NCBI GenBank assembly: GCA_965263345.1
Contig: CBDHHC010000016.1
Span: 124,001 to 188,000 of the forward strand
Length of the DNA: 64,000 bases
Direction of reading: 5' to 3'
From: CBDHHC01 sp965263345
GTDB taxonomy: Bacteria; Pseudomonadota; Alphaproteobacteria; Rhizobiales; CBDHHC01
The notes beneath the pieces were generated by a model. That model was given only the letters and a program-made list of their open reading frames with translations. It searched no databases and had not been told where the DNA came from. Positions within the stretch are counted from its first letter, which is position 1. The number at the start of each line of letters is the position of its first letter. Positions 36,394 through 45,303 of this stretch are shown here, in pieces. Position numbers and translations under genes: made by a program.

Positions 36394-38046
36394 TTAAGCT
36401 GCCTTCTCTAACTCTTTACGCCAACCATCACATGTTTCAGGCTTTACAGTTAATCGCCCATATTTTAAAACAACATATTGGTCAATATTTTCCAATATTT
36501 TTTCATCATTTGTCGCCAACACCATTGTGGCATGAGAGTCCTTAATAAATTGTCGAAGAAGTTTACGCCCTGCAACATCAATCATATCATTCGGATCATC
36601 GATTAATATGAGGTCTGCGTTTGAAAAATGAGCTCTAACCATTAAAATACGAAACCTCTCCCCTTTAGATATATTTCGTGCTTCTTCAGAAATCCTTCCA
36701 CTCAACCCACCCAGACGATTCAATAAACTGGACAAACCATAACGAATTGCAATTGCTTCAAGATCTTCATCATTTGGGCGCTTTTTAAGACCAAATGAAA
36801 GCGTTCGGCGTAAACTGCCTTGCAAAACAGGAGCTTCCATCGTTAAATAATGAAAACGCTTCGTAAAAACGGACTGCTTTAACATTGTACTAGGATGGTG
36901 ATTATACAAAACCATACCGGCATCTAATGCCTCAAGACCCGCTATGATATTTAAGAGTGTAGTACGTCCACTACCATCTCCACCGATGAGACCCACTTTA
37001 GAAGCAGCTTTGATGTTTAAATTTATATCATGGAGATGTTTAGCTTGAACATTTCTTAATGAAATAGACAATGATCCTTTTTCAAGATTGATTGTGTCAC
37101 GTGATGTCCGGATTGTTGGTTGATTAAATATATTTTCACTTTTCTCACAAGCTATCTGCCAACCACACCAAAGATCCCAAACACGGGCTAAATCTTTCAT
37201 AGGCAATGAGAGTATTCCAATTATTGCTAATCCTCCTGCTGCAGTGGCAGTACTTAGGGATAATGTAAAACAAATAATTAAAATACTTGCTGTCGCAATG
37301 GATAAGCCAATTTCAGGAATAGCTTCTAACAATTTTTTCACAAATTCTCGTTTTGCTGAAACATCCTTTAATTCATGACCACGGCGGTTTATGAGCTTAA
37401 AATCTGATTTATCACGACCAATAAGCCTTAAATGAGGTGCCTTTGAAACACGCTCCATCATCTCAATTGCTAAGCGTGCACGTTCAGTACGGAGTTTCCT
37501 GTGATAAGGCATAAGAAAACGTCCTGAAATCAAAACCAAGATTAATGAAACAATCACAATAAAAGCGGTTACTATGGCAAAAGTTGAATTTAACATATTA
37601 AGAGCGATTATTGATCCTGGAATAACGATCGCAGCACAAATGAGAGGGCAAACACCAAGTGAGATCCAGTCACGCTTAGCAGATAAATCACCCACAAATC
37701 GAAGTGCCAGTGCTCCATTTCTTTTTTCAGAAATTGTACTTATTGGCATACGTGTTAAATGTTCATAAAAGTTTTTTCTAAAATCTATCGCATATGATTG
37801 TCCTAGTTTTTCTGCAATACTACTCGTACTACACCTTAATAGAGCAAAGAATATTCCAGCGACAACCAAACACGATATTGCAACAATTGGGAAATGTGTT
37901 GATTGAGAATACAAATCCCCAAAAATACTCCGTGTAGCGAAAGCGGCTACAGCTGTCATAACCGCTTGTCCTAAGGCCAGGACAATGACCATAACAGCTA
38001 ACCAGATACGGCCATTGTCGAAAATTTTTGGAAGGGCATTATTCAT
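36394..38046 (-). CDS. ABC exporter-like protein with degenerate ATPase motifs
   Basis: A 550-residue protein with an N-terminal exporter-type membrane domain of about six helices (residues 1-290) and a C-terminal ATPase-like domain. The usual catalytic residues are altered: the Walker A is GGDGSGRTT (about 354-362, Lys to Arg), the signature is ISKGE rather than LSGGQ (about 459), the post-Walker-B Glu is Asp in LILIDDPND (about 480), and the H-loop His is Asn in LATNDE. Hydrolysis is likely weak or absent. It lies between a P-loop gene (4-bp overlap) and a histidine kinase gene (1-bp gap), suggesting a sensory or complex-forming role. Confidence 0.85.
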   Translation of the reverse strand: MNNALPKIFDNGRIWLAVMVIVLALGQAVMTAVAAFATRSIFGDLYSQSTHFPIVAISCLVVAGIFFALLRCSTSSIAEKLGQSYAIDFRKNFYEHLTRMPISTISEKRNGALALRFVGDLSAKRDWISLGVCPLICAAIVIPGSIIALNMLNSTFAIVTAFIVIVSLILVLISGRFLMPYHRKLRTERARLAIEMMERVSKAPHLRLIGRDKSDFKLINRRGHELKDVSAKREFVKKLLEAIPEIGLSIATASILIICFTLSLSTATAAGGLAIIGILSLPMKDLARVWDLWCGWQIACEKSENIFNQPTIRTSRDTINLEKGSLSISLRNVQAKHLHDINLNIKAASKVGLIGGDGSGRTTLLNIIAGLEALDAGMVLYNHHPSTMLKQSVFTKRFHYLTMEAPVLQGSLRRTLSFGLKKRPNDEDLEAIAIRYGLSSLLNRLGGLSGRISEEARNISKGERFRILMVRAHFSNADLILIDDPNDMIDVAGRKLLRQFIKDSHATMVLATNDEKILENIDQYVVLKYGRLTVKPETCDGWRKELEKAA

Positions 38047-39119
38047 GCTGCTAACTCTTCAAATGAAACACTATGTTTCATTGATTGATCAAGCAATGTT
38101 CTTGATACTTCAGGTGACATCAACTGCTCACGGCGCAAAATACTTACTTTCGATACCTTTTCCGCTTCAGCAGATGCGAGTGGAGAAAGTGAAACCATGC
38201 CAGAAACTGCAAGCGGCTCAATTCCAATTGAACGCATATGGGTAACACCGCCCACAACACTCACAGCATCTCCACACGCAAACAGAATACCTGAGAATGT
38301 ATTTCGAATAAGTTTTGAATGTTCAAGTAATGCAGCGGTTTCCTTTTGATAAATTCCATCAGCTAATTCAACCACAGCAACATCCGCCCCATGTGCACTT
38401 GCATCAGCAAGCAAAGCCCTTAGACCATTTTCAATGCGCTCTATTGGTTGACAATAAGTCGAAGCCATACCAGCATCAGTAAAATCAGTAACCCTATGAA
38501 GACCTGCATCCAACATTGAGTTATAATCTCCAAATGCACCTGTTCCGGTTGCTTTGATACCTGCTACTTTATAACCTGCTTTTACCAAACCGTACCCTAA
38601 AGAGGAAGTAGCAGTTGTTTTTCCTGCATTCATTGATGCCCCAACAACTCCCAAAACAGTTAAACCGAGTGGCCTTGGTCTTGATGGCAGTGCATAACTT
38701 GCGATGTTAATAACTTCCCCATGCTTATCCGTAAGCAATCCTACAGGCTTGACTTGTGTTGGCTTTGACATTGATTGATGTGCTTGTTGAACTTTACCGA
38801 TTATGCCGCCACCTGCGATGAGGTCACTTCCTTTAGGGTCAAGTGTAGCCTTACCTAGAAATTGGTCTGGCGCATATCTGTCTCCACATGTTAAGACGAT
38901 ATAGTCCCCAATAGATAAGACAGAAGGACGACCTTGAGAGAGTTGAATCTTTTTATGCTGCCCTATTTGTGTAACCTGAGCTAAGACAAGATCTCCAGAT
39001 ACAGCACCTGAAAGATTAGTGGTCATTCCACTAACATCATCGTATTTAACTCGTCTGGTCGTAAAGGCCCATTTTGCTTGAGATGGAACGCATTTGTGTT
39101 CTAAAATAATTGCTGACAT
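38043..39119 (-). CDS. P-loop NTPase (DUF1611/MobB-like), first gene of operon
   Basis: A 358-residue protein. Residues 1-120 are beta-rich without a recognised motif. The C-terminal two thirds form a SIMIBI-type P-loop domain with GASMNAGKTTATSSL (about 158-172) and VAVVELADGIYQKE as the likely Walker B region. It resembles DUF1611 and dethiobiotin-synthetase-like proteins more than any named enzyme. It heads the operon with the ABC-like protein, kinase and regulator, and has the TTCATT promoter motif 82 bp upstream. Its activity is unknown. Confidence 0.72.
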   Translation of the reverse strand: MSAIILEHKCVPSQAKWAFTTRRVKYDDVSGMTTNLSGAVSGDLVLAQVTQIGQHKKIQLSQGRPSVLSIGDYIVLTCGDRYAPDQFLGKATLDPKGSDLIAGGGIIGKVQQAHQSMSKPTQVKPVGLLTDKHGEVINIASYALPSRPRPLGLTVLGVVGASMNAGKTTATSSLGYGLVKAGYKVAGIKATGTGAFGDYNSMLDAGLHRVTDFTDAGMASTYCQPIERIENGLRALLADASAHGADVAVVELADGIYQKETAALLEHSKLIRNTFSGILFACGDAVSVVGGVTHMRSIGIEPLAVSGMVSLSPLASAEAEKVSKVSILRREQLMSPEVSRTLLDQSMKHSVSFEELAA

Positions 39120-39200
39120 TTTGACACCCTTTGTAATTTGATATTGAACTTCGGTTTCTCCAACCTATGATTTCAATATAAAACCAGACGATAAATTACG

Positions 39201-39254
39201 CCTGTCAGAACAATGAACGCATAAAAAAACAATAATGAACAAAAAATAAAATTT
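39201..39254 (-). promoter_or_regulatory. Regulon motif, site 1 (operon 39119-34117)
   Basis: Read on the minus strand, two TTCATT boxes lie exactly 22 bp apart (16-base spacer) and the second is followed by GTTCTGACAGG. On the plus strand the pair begins at 39212 and 39234, then an AT-rich TAAAATTTT. The same layout occurs at 40182-40235 and 41122-41175. Location 82 bp ahead of the operon start suggests activation by an OmpR-type regulator. Confidence 0.7.
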
Positions 39255-39510
39255 TGATTTTCAAAAAACAACGACAAAAGCGGTTATAAATAAAAAATCA
39301 TTCTATAAAGCCACACACATTTAGAATGAATATTATTGAGATGAAGGTAGTAATACATGTTTTAAAAAAGGTGGCGTATCACTAATCAGAGCTAAGGCTT
39401 GGAAAAGATAAATTGAGATAAAGCAAATTAACTTTTTGATATCCAGGATAAACATAAAGGAGAGAAATTTTTCATTATGTCAGGAATAAAATAATTAATT
39501 TCCTCTAACC
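39255..39510. other. Rest of intergenic region upstream of operon
   Basis: AT-rich sequence between the promoter motif of the P-loop operon and the stop of the NYN gene. I see no gene or further repeat here. Confidence 0.3.
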
Positions 39511-40098
39511 TTAATTGAATTCTTCATCGTAATGATCACGATCATGGAACGTTTGAGATTGTGTGTCAGTCTCTCGCTTGATGATATGATCTTTCAAGTA
39601 ACTTATATCTATAAAATTATCAGCCTGTCTTCTCAGTTCATCTGCAACCATTGGAGGCTGTGTTTGAAGAGAAGACACAACACTAACACGTTTCCCTTTA
39701 TGCTGAAGAGCTTCTACCAAACATCTAAAATCTCCATCTCCAGTAAAGAGAACAAAATGATCAACAGAAGGAGCCATTTCCATAGCATCAACAACAAGTT
39801 CAATATCCATGTTGCCTTTTACTTTTCTGCGGCCTGCATCATCCACAAACTCTTTTGTTGGCTTGGTAACCATCGCATAGCCATTATAATCCAGCCAGTC
39901 TATTAGGGGACGAATAGAAGAGTATTCTTGGTCTTCAGAAATTGCTGTGTAGTAGTAAGCCCTGATAAGAATACCATTGGAACTAAAATACTTTAAGAGT
40001 TTTTGATAATCTATATCATAACCCAATGACTTGGTTGTTGAATATAAATTAGCTCCATCAATAAATATTGCTATTTTCTCATTTTTGTAAAAGGTCAT
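39511..40098 (-). CDS. NYN-domain (LabA/DUF88-like) ribonuclease-type protein
   Basis: A 195-residue protein of the PIN-like NYN fold. The acidic metal-site motifs are visible: IAIFIDGANLY near the start, KGNMDIELVVDAM in the middle and LFTGDGDFRCLVEAL at about 113. Such proteins are predicted Mg-dependent RNases. The C-terminal 25 residues are charged. An ATG at 40098 gives the usual family start; a TTG at 40119 is possible. It is a single gene behind the shared TTCATT motif, so it probably belongs to the same regulon as the two-component operon. Confidence 0.88.
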   Translation of the reverse strand: MTFYKNEKIAIFIDGANLYSTTKSLGYDIDYQKLLKYFSSNGILIRAYYYTAISEDQEYSSIRPLIDWLDYNGYAMVTKPTKEFVDDAGRRKVKGNMDIELVVDAMEMAPSVDHFVLFTGDGDFRCLVEALQHKGKRVSVVSSLQTQPPMVADELRRQADNFIDISYLKDHIIKRETDTQSQTFHDRDHYDEEFN

Positions 40099-40181
40099 CG
40101 TTATTTCTTTTATTTCCAACTTATAAATTAGGATTTTTTTCTAAATTCCCCCAGATTATAGATTATGGAAAATAAATAATA

Positions 40182-40235
40182 CCTGTCAGAACAATGAACA
40201 ATTATTAAATAGAAAATGAACGAAAATTAAATTTC
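40182..40235 (-). promoter_or_regulatory. Regulon motif, site 2 (NYN gene)
   Basis: Same arrangement as site 1: plus-strand AATGAAC at 40193 and 40215 (22 bp apart), preceded by CTGTCAGAAC and followed by TAAATTT. It lies 84 bp upstream of the NYN start, nearly the same distance as site 1 from its gene. An extra inverted copy of the box (40236-40243) pairs with 40215-40222. Confidence 0.7.
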
Positions 40236-40414
40236 CGTTCATTGACGTAAGTTCTTGATAAAATGACATTCGATCTTAGACTTAAATCTAATACACGAAA
40301 TAACTAATGCGTCATTTTATACTACCAGTTTTTATCTTACATAACAAACTGATTTTTTTTCTATGGAATGACAAGCCATTTCAGGATCGCATATGGCTCG
40401 TCAGGTTTCAGCAT

Positions 40415-40927
40415 TTATTTGTTATACGGGAGAGATGAGTGATGTAGATTAATCTTAAGCTTGCCGTCTTTGTCTTTGACATAACCAAAGCTGTATTCAA
40501 CTTTTATGTCTTTACCCTCAGTGGTAGTGAAAAAGTAATTTCCCATTGCAAGTGCTGCATTACAGTTAATGACAATACCTTCATTCTCAAATCTTACCTT
40601 GGTATACGGAGCCAGTGCAAAACCTTTGTCTTCAGGAACGATACCTTTTACGAAATATGACAATGCCTCATCTTTCGTACCTCTGAATTGATCATCCGCA
40701 GCTTTTGTTGGTTTAAAAAGCACAGCTCCTTGTTCGTAACCATATAACGTATCTAAGTGTTTCAAGGCTCTTTTTTTAGAGTCTTTAGCAGCACCAATAG
40801 CAACAATTCCATCTCCCCAAGCTTTCTGAGCATCTTTAATTTGTGCTTCTGTCAAGCTGCATTCTTTGGCCCACGCAGACTGAGTTGACAAAAGTAATAT
40901 TGTAAAAAGAGTGAGTAATCTTTTCAT
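40415..40927 (-). CDS. Secreted SnoaL/CaMKII-AD-like protein
   Basis: A 170-residue protein with a clear signal peptide (MKRLLTLFTILLLSTQSAWA, cleavage near residue 20). The mature part is an NTF2-like domain (DAQKAWGDGIVAIG, YFVKGIVPEDKGFALAPY, NLHHSSLPY at the end). Similar exported proteins are sometimes mislabelled as phosphoribosyl-AMP cyclohydrolase. A strong GGAGG lies upstream of the ATG at 40927, so longer starts are rejected. It has the shared TTCATT motif about 195 bp upstream. Confidence 0.85.
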   Translation of the reverse strand: MKRLLTLFTILLLSTQSAWAKECSLTEAQIKDAQKAWGDGIVAIGAAKDSKKRALKHLDTLYGYEQGAVLFKPTKAADDQFRGTKDEALSYFVKGIVPEDKGFALAPYTKVRFENEGIVINCNAALAMGNYFFTTTEGKDIKVEYSFGYVKDKDGKLKINLHHSSLPYNK

Positions 40928-41459
40928 AATAATTCCTCCAATTAAATCATTAGTTATTTTGATAAGTATTTCAGTAAGTAGAGCATTTAATATTACTTTG
41001 TCTTGTTCGACTGAGAATATCAAAGCCCTATTCAAACTGAAGAATATAATGATGATCAGATCATTTTTATTTCTCAGATTTATCTTACAAACCAAAGAAT
41101 AATGAGAGTCTATAAATATCGCATGTCAGAAAAGTGAATTAAGTTTGAAGGAATAATGAATAGAAATTAAATTTTAGACCTTATGGAAATTTTACCTTTA
41201 AAATTAAACGATGGTATATTTTTTCCCACAAACCCTAAATTCTTTATTTGTCTGGCTCTTGATTTTTATAGCTTTTAATTCGCCGTGCTGAGACAAAACA
41301 AAACATCATACTCAAAGATTTAGGCTTTTGGCACGAACCGCATACATTATGGCACGCAATATATATGACAAAATCGCACTATATGATGTATCATTTCGAA
41401 TAATATAATTCTTTCATATAAAATATGCCATCCAGCACATTCTATTCCTTGGAGGAAAC
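40928..41459. other. Divergent intergenic region with regulon motif
   Basis: About 530 bp between the SnoaL-like gene (minus) and the iorA-like gene (plus). It contains regulon motif site 3 in the middle and, at its right end, the TTGGAGGAA ribosome binding site of iorA. No gene is supported. The motif might also act on the rightward operon. Confidence 0.4.
41122..41175 (-). promoter_or_regulatory. Regulon motif, site 3 (SnoaL-like gene)
   Basis: Third copy: plus-strand boxes AGTGAAT at 41133 and AATGAAT at 41155, again 22 bp apart, preceded by TGTCAGAA and followed by TTAAATTTT. The first box has one change from the other sites. Orientation matches the leftward gene at 40927. Confidence 0.65.
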
Positions 41460-41918
41460 ATGAAAATTACTGTGAATGGAAAAGAACACAATCTCGATGT
41501 TGAAAAAGACATGCCGCTTCTCTGGGTCCTCAGAGACGAGTTAGGTATCACTGGACCAAAATATGGGTGTGGAATAGCAGCATGCGGAGCGTGCACAGTT
41601 CATATTGATGGTGTCGCTGTTAGATCATGTTCCCTGCAAATAGGTGATGTTGACGGAGAAATAACAACCATCGAAGGACTAGGTTCCCCTGAAGCGCTTC
41701 ATGTGGTGCAACAGGCATGGATAGAACATCAAGTAGCTCAATGCGGATATTGCCAATCGGGGCAGATTATGAGTGCGGCCTCTTTTCTTGATGCAAACTC
41801 AGAACCCACAGATGAAGATATAGACAGAGCGATGTCAGCAAATCTCTGTCGTTGTGGAACATACCCCCGCATCAGAGCTGCAATTAAATCTGCTGCCGCG
41901 AAACTAAAAGGAGTATAA
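41460..41918 (+). CDS. iorA: 2Fe-2S subunit of molybdenum hydroxylase (IorA-like)
   Basis: A 152-residue two-cluster ferredoxin subunit. The plant-type cluster ligands appear in GCGIAACGACTVH, with the fourth cysteine in VRSCSLQ. The second cluster uses CGYCQSG and NLCRCGTY. It transfers electrons from the Mo subunit encoded 3 bp downstream. It has no signal of its own; such subunits are exported as a complex by the Tat signal of the partner. TTGGAGGAA precedes the start. The exact substrate, often an aldehyde or N-heterocycle, is not given by sequence. Confidence 0.92.
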   Translation: MKITVNGKEHNLDVEKDMPLLWVLRDELGITGPKYGCGIAACGACTVHIDGVAVRSCSLQIGDVDGEITTIEGLGSPEALHVVQQAWIEHQVAQCGYCQSGQIMSAASFLDANSEPTDEDIDRAMSANLCRCGTYPRIRAAIKSAAAKLKGV

Positions 41919-41921
41919 GTT

Positions 41922-44180
41922 ATGGGACTTGTTGGTAAAATTACAAGACGTACATTACTTGTTGGTTCCGCGGCAATTGCTGGAGGTGTTGCATTTGGAT
42001 ATTATCAATATACAACCCCATATCCAAACCCGTTAAAAGATAACCTTAAAGAAGGAGAGATCACCTTAACGCGCTATCTCCTGATCGATCAAAAAGGTAT
42101 CACTATCATCACACCAAGAGCTGAGATGGGGCAAGGAGTTTATTCAGTACTTGCAAAACTGGTAGCAGAAGAATTGGATATCGCTTGGGAAGATATTCGC
42201 GTTGAGCATGGCCCACCAAGCGGAGCTTACTATAATGGTACAGTAGGAGCAGAAGGATTTCCATTTGCTGCAACAGATGAAGGTTTCATGGCTAATAACA
42301 TGCGCCCTTTCAGTGATGTCGTTGGAAAATTTATGGGGATGCAAATTACAGGTGGCTCGTCAAGTGTCCCTGATGCTTACAGAAAAATGCGTAAGGCGGG
42401 AGCTGCTGCACGTTTTGCACTCCGAGAAGCCGCTTCCCAAAAAACAGGTATTTCCAGAAGAAAACTAAAAACCAAAGACGGACACGTCTTGCTTCCTGAT
42501 GGTAAAAAACTAAGTTACATTGACCTTGCTGCTGAAGCCTCAAAAATTGAAATTCCCCCAGTTATTCGCCTCAAGTCAAAAAAGAATTGGCGCTATTTAG
42601 GCAAGTCTTCTCCACGTGTTGACATGGTAGATAAATGTACAGGAATTGCAAAATTCGGAATAGATATCTCTTTGCAGGGTATGGTTTATGCAACCATAAA
42701 AGCCAATCCAAAACTTGGCGGAAAACTTGAAGATTATGATGATAGTAAAGCCAAAAAGGCAAAAGGTGTAATAAAAATAATTCCGATTGCTTCAGATGAA
42801 GGGTTTAATTCAGGTGTAGGTGTTATCGCAGACAACACATGGAGGGCTTTCCAAGCTGCAAATTTAATCAAGTTCACATGGGGAAAAGCTGGCTACCTAC
42901 CTTCAAATAAAGAAATGTTTGAAGAAATCTCAAATTCATTCACTGAAGAAAAACTAGACAGCCAATTTAAAAACGAAGGCAACGTTGACGAAGCGCTAAA
43001 AGATGCGAAAGTCATAACTGCAGAATACAAAGTCCCCTTTCTTGCCCACGCACCACTTGAACCAATGAACGCAGTCGCACAGTTCAAAGATGGGCAACTT
43101 GACATTTGGACAGGAACACAGATCCCTATGAATGTTGTCACAATGGCTGCAGCAATGGCAAAAATTGACTCAAAAAATGTCAAACTTCATGTTCAACTCA
43201 TTGGTGGTAGTTTTGGACGCAGGCTTGAAGATGACTATATAAAACAGGCGATACAAATTGCAATTGCCATGGAAGGCACCCCCGTAAAAATGACCTGGAC
43301 ACGTGAAGAAGACATGACCCATGACTTCTGCCGCCCGGCAGGTATGGCAAAAATGCAGGGCACTGTAAAAGATAGCAAAGTCCATACCTATGACGGAAAA
43401 ATTGCATATCCAGCTGTTACCAGATCTCAAATGAGTAGATTAGGTCTTGCAGTACCTGGCCCTGATATAACAATTGTTGCTGGCGCTTGGGATCAACCAT
43501 TTCGAATACCAAATTATAGTGTAAAAGGTTACGCAGTATCTAATTTACCACCCGTTAGCTCCTGGCGATCAGTAGGCGCATCAGGAAATGGTTTTTTCCA
43601 TGACTGCTTTTTAGATGAGCTAATTCATGCAGCTGGTGCTGACCCAATGGAAGAACGCATTCGCTTATGCTGGCACAAACCTTCTCGTAAAGTTCTTGAA
43701 GAGGTGGCCAAAATGTCAAATTGGGGAAGCAAACTCGAAAATGATCGTGGCAGAGGCGTCGCTTTTACTCTGGCATTTGGTGTACCTACAGCCGAGGTTA
43801 TTGAAGTCACCAACACGGCCCAAGGGATTAAAATAGATAAAGTATTTGCAGTTGCTGAAGTTGGTACAGTTCTCGACCCCAAAAATTTAGAAGCTCAACT
43901 TAGTGGTGGTATCATATGGGGATTAGGACATGCTATAAATTCAGAAATCACATATCAAGACGGTATTCCGGAACAAACAAACTATCATCAGTTTGAAGCA
44001 ATGCGCCTTTATCAAACCCCAAAAATAGAAATAAAAGCGCTCGAAAACTCAAGACATATAAGAGGTATCGGCGAACCAGGCGTTCCACCTGCCGCCCCTG
44101 CCCTGGCAAATGCAATCTTTGCCGCGACAGGCAAACGGATTCGAGAGATGCCTTTCAACAAACATATTGATTTCGTGTAA
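41922..44180 (+). CDS. iorB: Molybdenum-cofactor hydroxylase subunit (IorB-like)
   Basis: A 752-residue large subunit of the isoquinoline 1-oxidoreductase/aldehyde dehydrogenase branch of the xanthine oxidase family. A twin-arginine signal (KITRRTLLVGSAAIAGG) directs export. Cofactor-contact motifs include AEMGQGVYS, GGSFGRRLEDDY, SWRSVGASGNGF and, at the end, GIGEPGVPPAAPAL with the catalytic Glu. The IorA-like subunit precedes it and a cytochrome follows 11 bp later, so electrons likely pass to the respiratory chain. The substrate is unknown. Confidence 0.93.
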   Translation: MGLVGKITRRTLLVGSAAIAGGVAFGYYQYTTPYPNPLKDNLKEGEITLTRYLLIDQKGITIITPRAEMGQGVYSVLAKLVAEELDIAWEDIRVEHGPPSGAYYNGTVGAEGFPFAATDEGFMANNMRPFSDVVGKFMGMQITGGSSSVPDAYRKMRKAGAAARFALREAASQKTGISRRKLKTKDGHVLLPDGKKLSYIDLAAEASKIEIPPVIRLKSKKNWRYLGKSSPRVDMVDKCTGIAKFGIDISLQGMVYATIKANPKLGGKLEDYDDSKAKKAKGVIKIIPIASDEGFNSGVGVIADNTWRAFQAANLIKFTWGKAGYLPSNKEMFEEISNSFTEEKLDSQFKNEGNVDEALKDAKVITAEYKVPFLAHAPLEPMNAVAQFKDGQLDIWTGTQIPMNVVTMAAAMAKIDSKNVKLHVQLIGGSFGRRLEDDYIKQAIQIAIAMEGTPVKMTWTREEDMTHDFCRPAGMAKMQGTVKDSKVHTYDGKIAYPAVTRSQMSRLGLAVPGPDITIVAGAWDQPFRIPNYSVKGYAVSNLPPVSSWRSVGASGNGFFHDCFLDELIHAAGADPMEERIRLCWHKPSRKVLEEVAKMSNWGSKLENDRGRGVAFTLAFGVPTAEVIEVTNTAQGIKIDKVFAVAEVGTVLDPKNLEAQLSGGIIWGLGHAINSEITYQDGIPEQTNYHQFEAMRLYQTPKIEIKALENSRHIRGIGEPGVPPAAPALANAIFAATGKRIREMPFNKHIDFV

Positions 44181-44191
44181 AGGAGATAACT

Positions 44192-44761
44192 ATGAAAATC
44201 ATGAGTTTCATTATTGCTTTTACACTTTTCTTTTATCCATCAGTTGTATTGGCACAGGACAATAATACGGAAGCCCTTAAAATCTGGAAGAAAATCCATG
44301 AAGTATTTTCACACCCAAGATGCGCCAACTGCCACGTGGGTCCAGACAACATCCCTCGTTGGTCAGGTCCAAGTTATGGAAATAAAGTAAAATTACATGG
44401 CATGTTTGTTTCAGGAGACGAGAGTCGTATTGGTGCCAAAGCGATTGCTTGTAATACATGCCATGCCAAACAAAATTCAAAAATCCCACACGGACCTCCT
44501 GGGGCAAAAGTTTGGGCATTAGCTCCAGTAGAAATGCAGTGGTTTGGCAAAACTTCAAAAGAAATTTGCGAACAGGTAAAGGACCCAGAACGCAATGGTG
44601 GCAGAAGCTTAAGTGAAGTTGCTGATCATATAGACCACGACGCTCTTGTTCATTGGGGATGGTCCCCTGGCCCTGGCCGCGAACCAGCCCCATATTCAAA
44701 AGATGAGTTGGTCAAATTTATCAAATTATGGGAAGCAGCAGGAGCCAATTGCCCATCATAA
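44192..44761 (+). CDS. Dihaem cytochrome c of the IorAB operon
   Basis: A 189-residue periplasmic protein. A signal peptide (about 1-22, ending VVLAQ) is followed by two haem-binding motifs, CANCH and CNTCH, near residues 47 and 89. The remainder is rich in Trp and Pro and ends in GANCPS. It is the third gene of the operon and would be the electron acceptor of the molybdenum hydroxylase. Confidence 0.9.
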   Translation: MKIMSFIIAFTLFFYPSVVLAQDNNTEALKIWKKIHEVFSHPRCANCHVGPDNIPRWSGPSYGNKVKLHGMFVSGDESRIGAKAIACNTCHAKQNSKIPHGPPGAKVWALAPVEMQWFGKTSKEICEQVKDPERNGGRSLSEVADHIDHDALVHWGWSPGPGREPAPYSKDELVKFIKLWEAAGANCPS

Positions 44762-44783
44762 CGATACCATAATATAAGGATGG

Positions 44784-44812
44784 GGTTTTTGGTACAAAGA
44801 TCATCAAAAACC
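44784..44812. terminator. Shared terminator between convergent genes
   Basis: An 8-bp stem GGTTTTTG (44784-44791) with CAAAAACC (44805-44812) stands between the cytochrome and tadA stops. T/A-rich arms allow use from both directions. Confidence 0.45.
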
Positions 44813-44814
44813 TC

Positions 44815-45261
44815 TCATCTCAATGTATCAAAAAAATCCTTTAACAAATCAGAAGCTCTTTGTTCTTGAAACCCCCCATATACCTCTGGGGCATGATGAC
44901 AACTTTTTTGATTGAAAAAACATACACCATGTTCAACGCCGCCACCCTTTAAATCAGAAGCACCAAAATAAAGGCGGCGAATCCTAGCGTAAGATATCGC
45001 CACTGCACAGAGCGTACATGGTTCTAAAGTTACATAAAGATCAGCTTGTGGTAGTCGTTCAGTTTCAAGTTTTTTACAAGCATCACGAATAACAAGCATT
45101 TCAGCATGAGCTGTAGGGTCATTTAATTCTCTCATACGATTGCCTGATTGCGAAATAATCTCTTGATTACATACAAGCACCGCCCCTACAGGCACCTCTT
45201 TGCGGTTTGCAGCCGCCTCAGCTTCTGCAAACGCAACTTCCATGAAATTATGTGTCGTCAT
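44815..45261 (-). CDS. tadA: tRNA adenosine deaminase TadA
   Basis: A 148-residue cytidine-deaminase-fold enzyme that converts A34 of tRNA-Arg to inosine. The catalytic HAE is in PTAHAEMLVI, and the zinc cysteines in EPCTLCAVAI. The length is normal. It lies 42 bp behind the unknown gene 46341-45304 and may share its transcript. Confidence 0.94.
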   Translation of the reverse strand: MTTHNFMEVAFAEAEAAANRKEVPVGAVLVCNQEIISQSGNRMRELNDPTAHAEMLVIRDACKKLETERLPQADLYVTLEPCTLCAVAISYARIRRLYFGASDLKGGGVEHGVCFFNQKSCHHAPEVYGGFQEQRASDLLKDFFDTLR

Positions 45262-45303
45262 AGAATTGAGTTAACACAAAAACTCTCAAGAAAGCAAAAT
45301 GAT

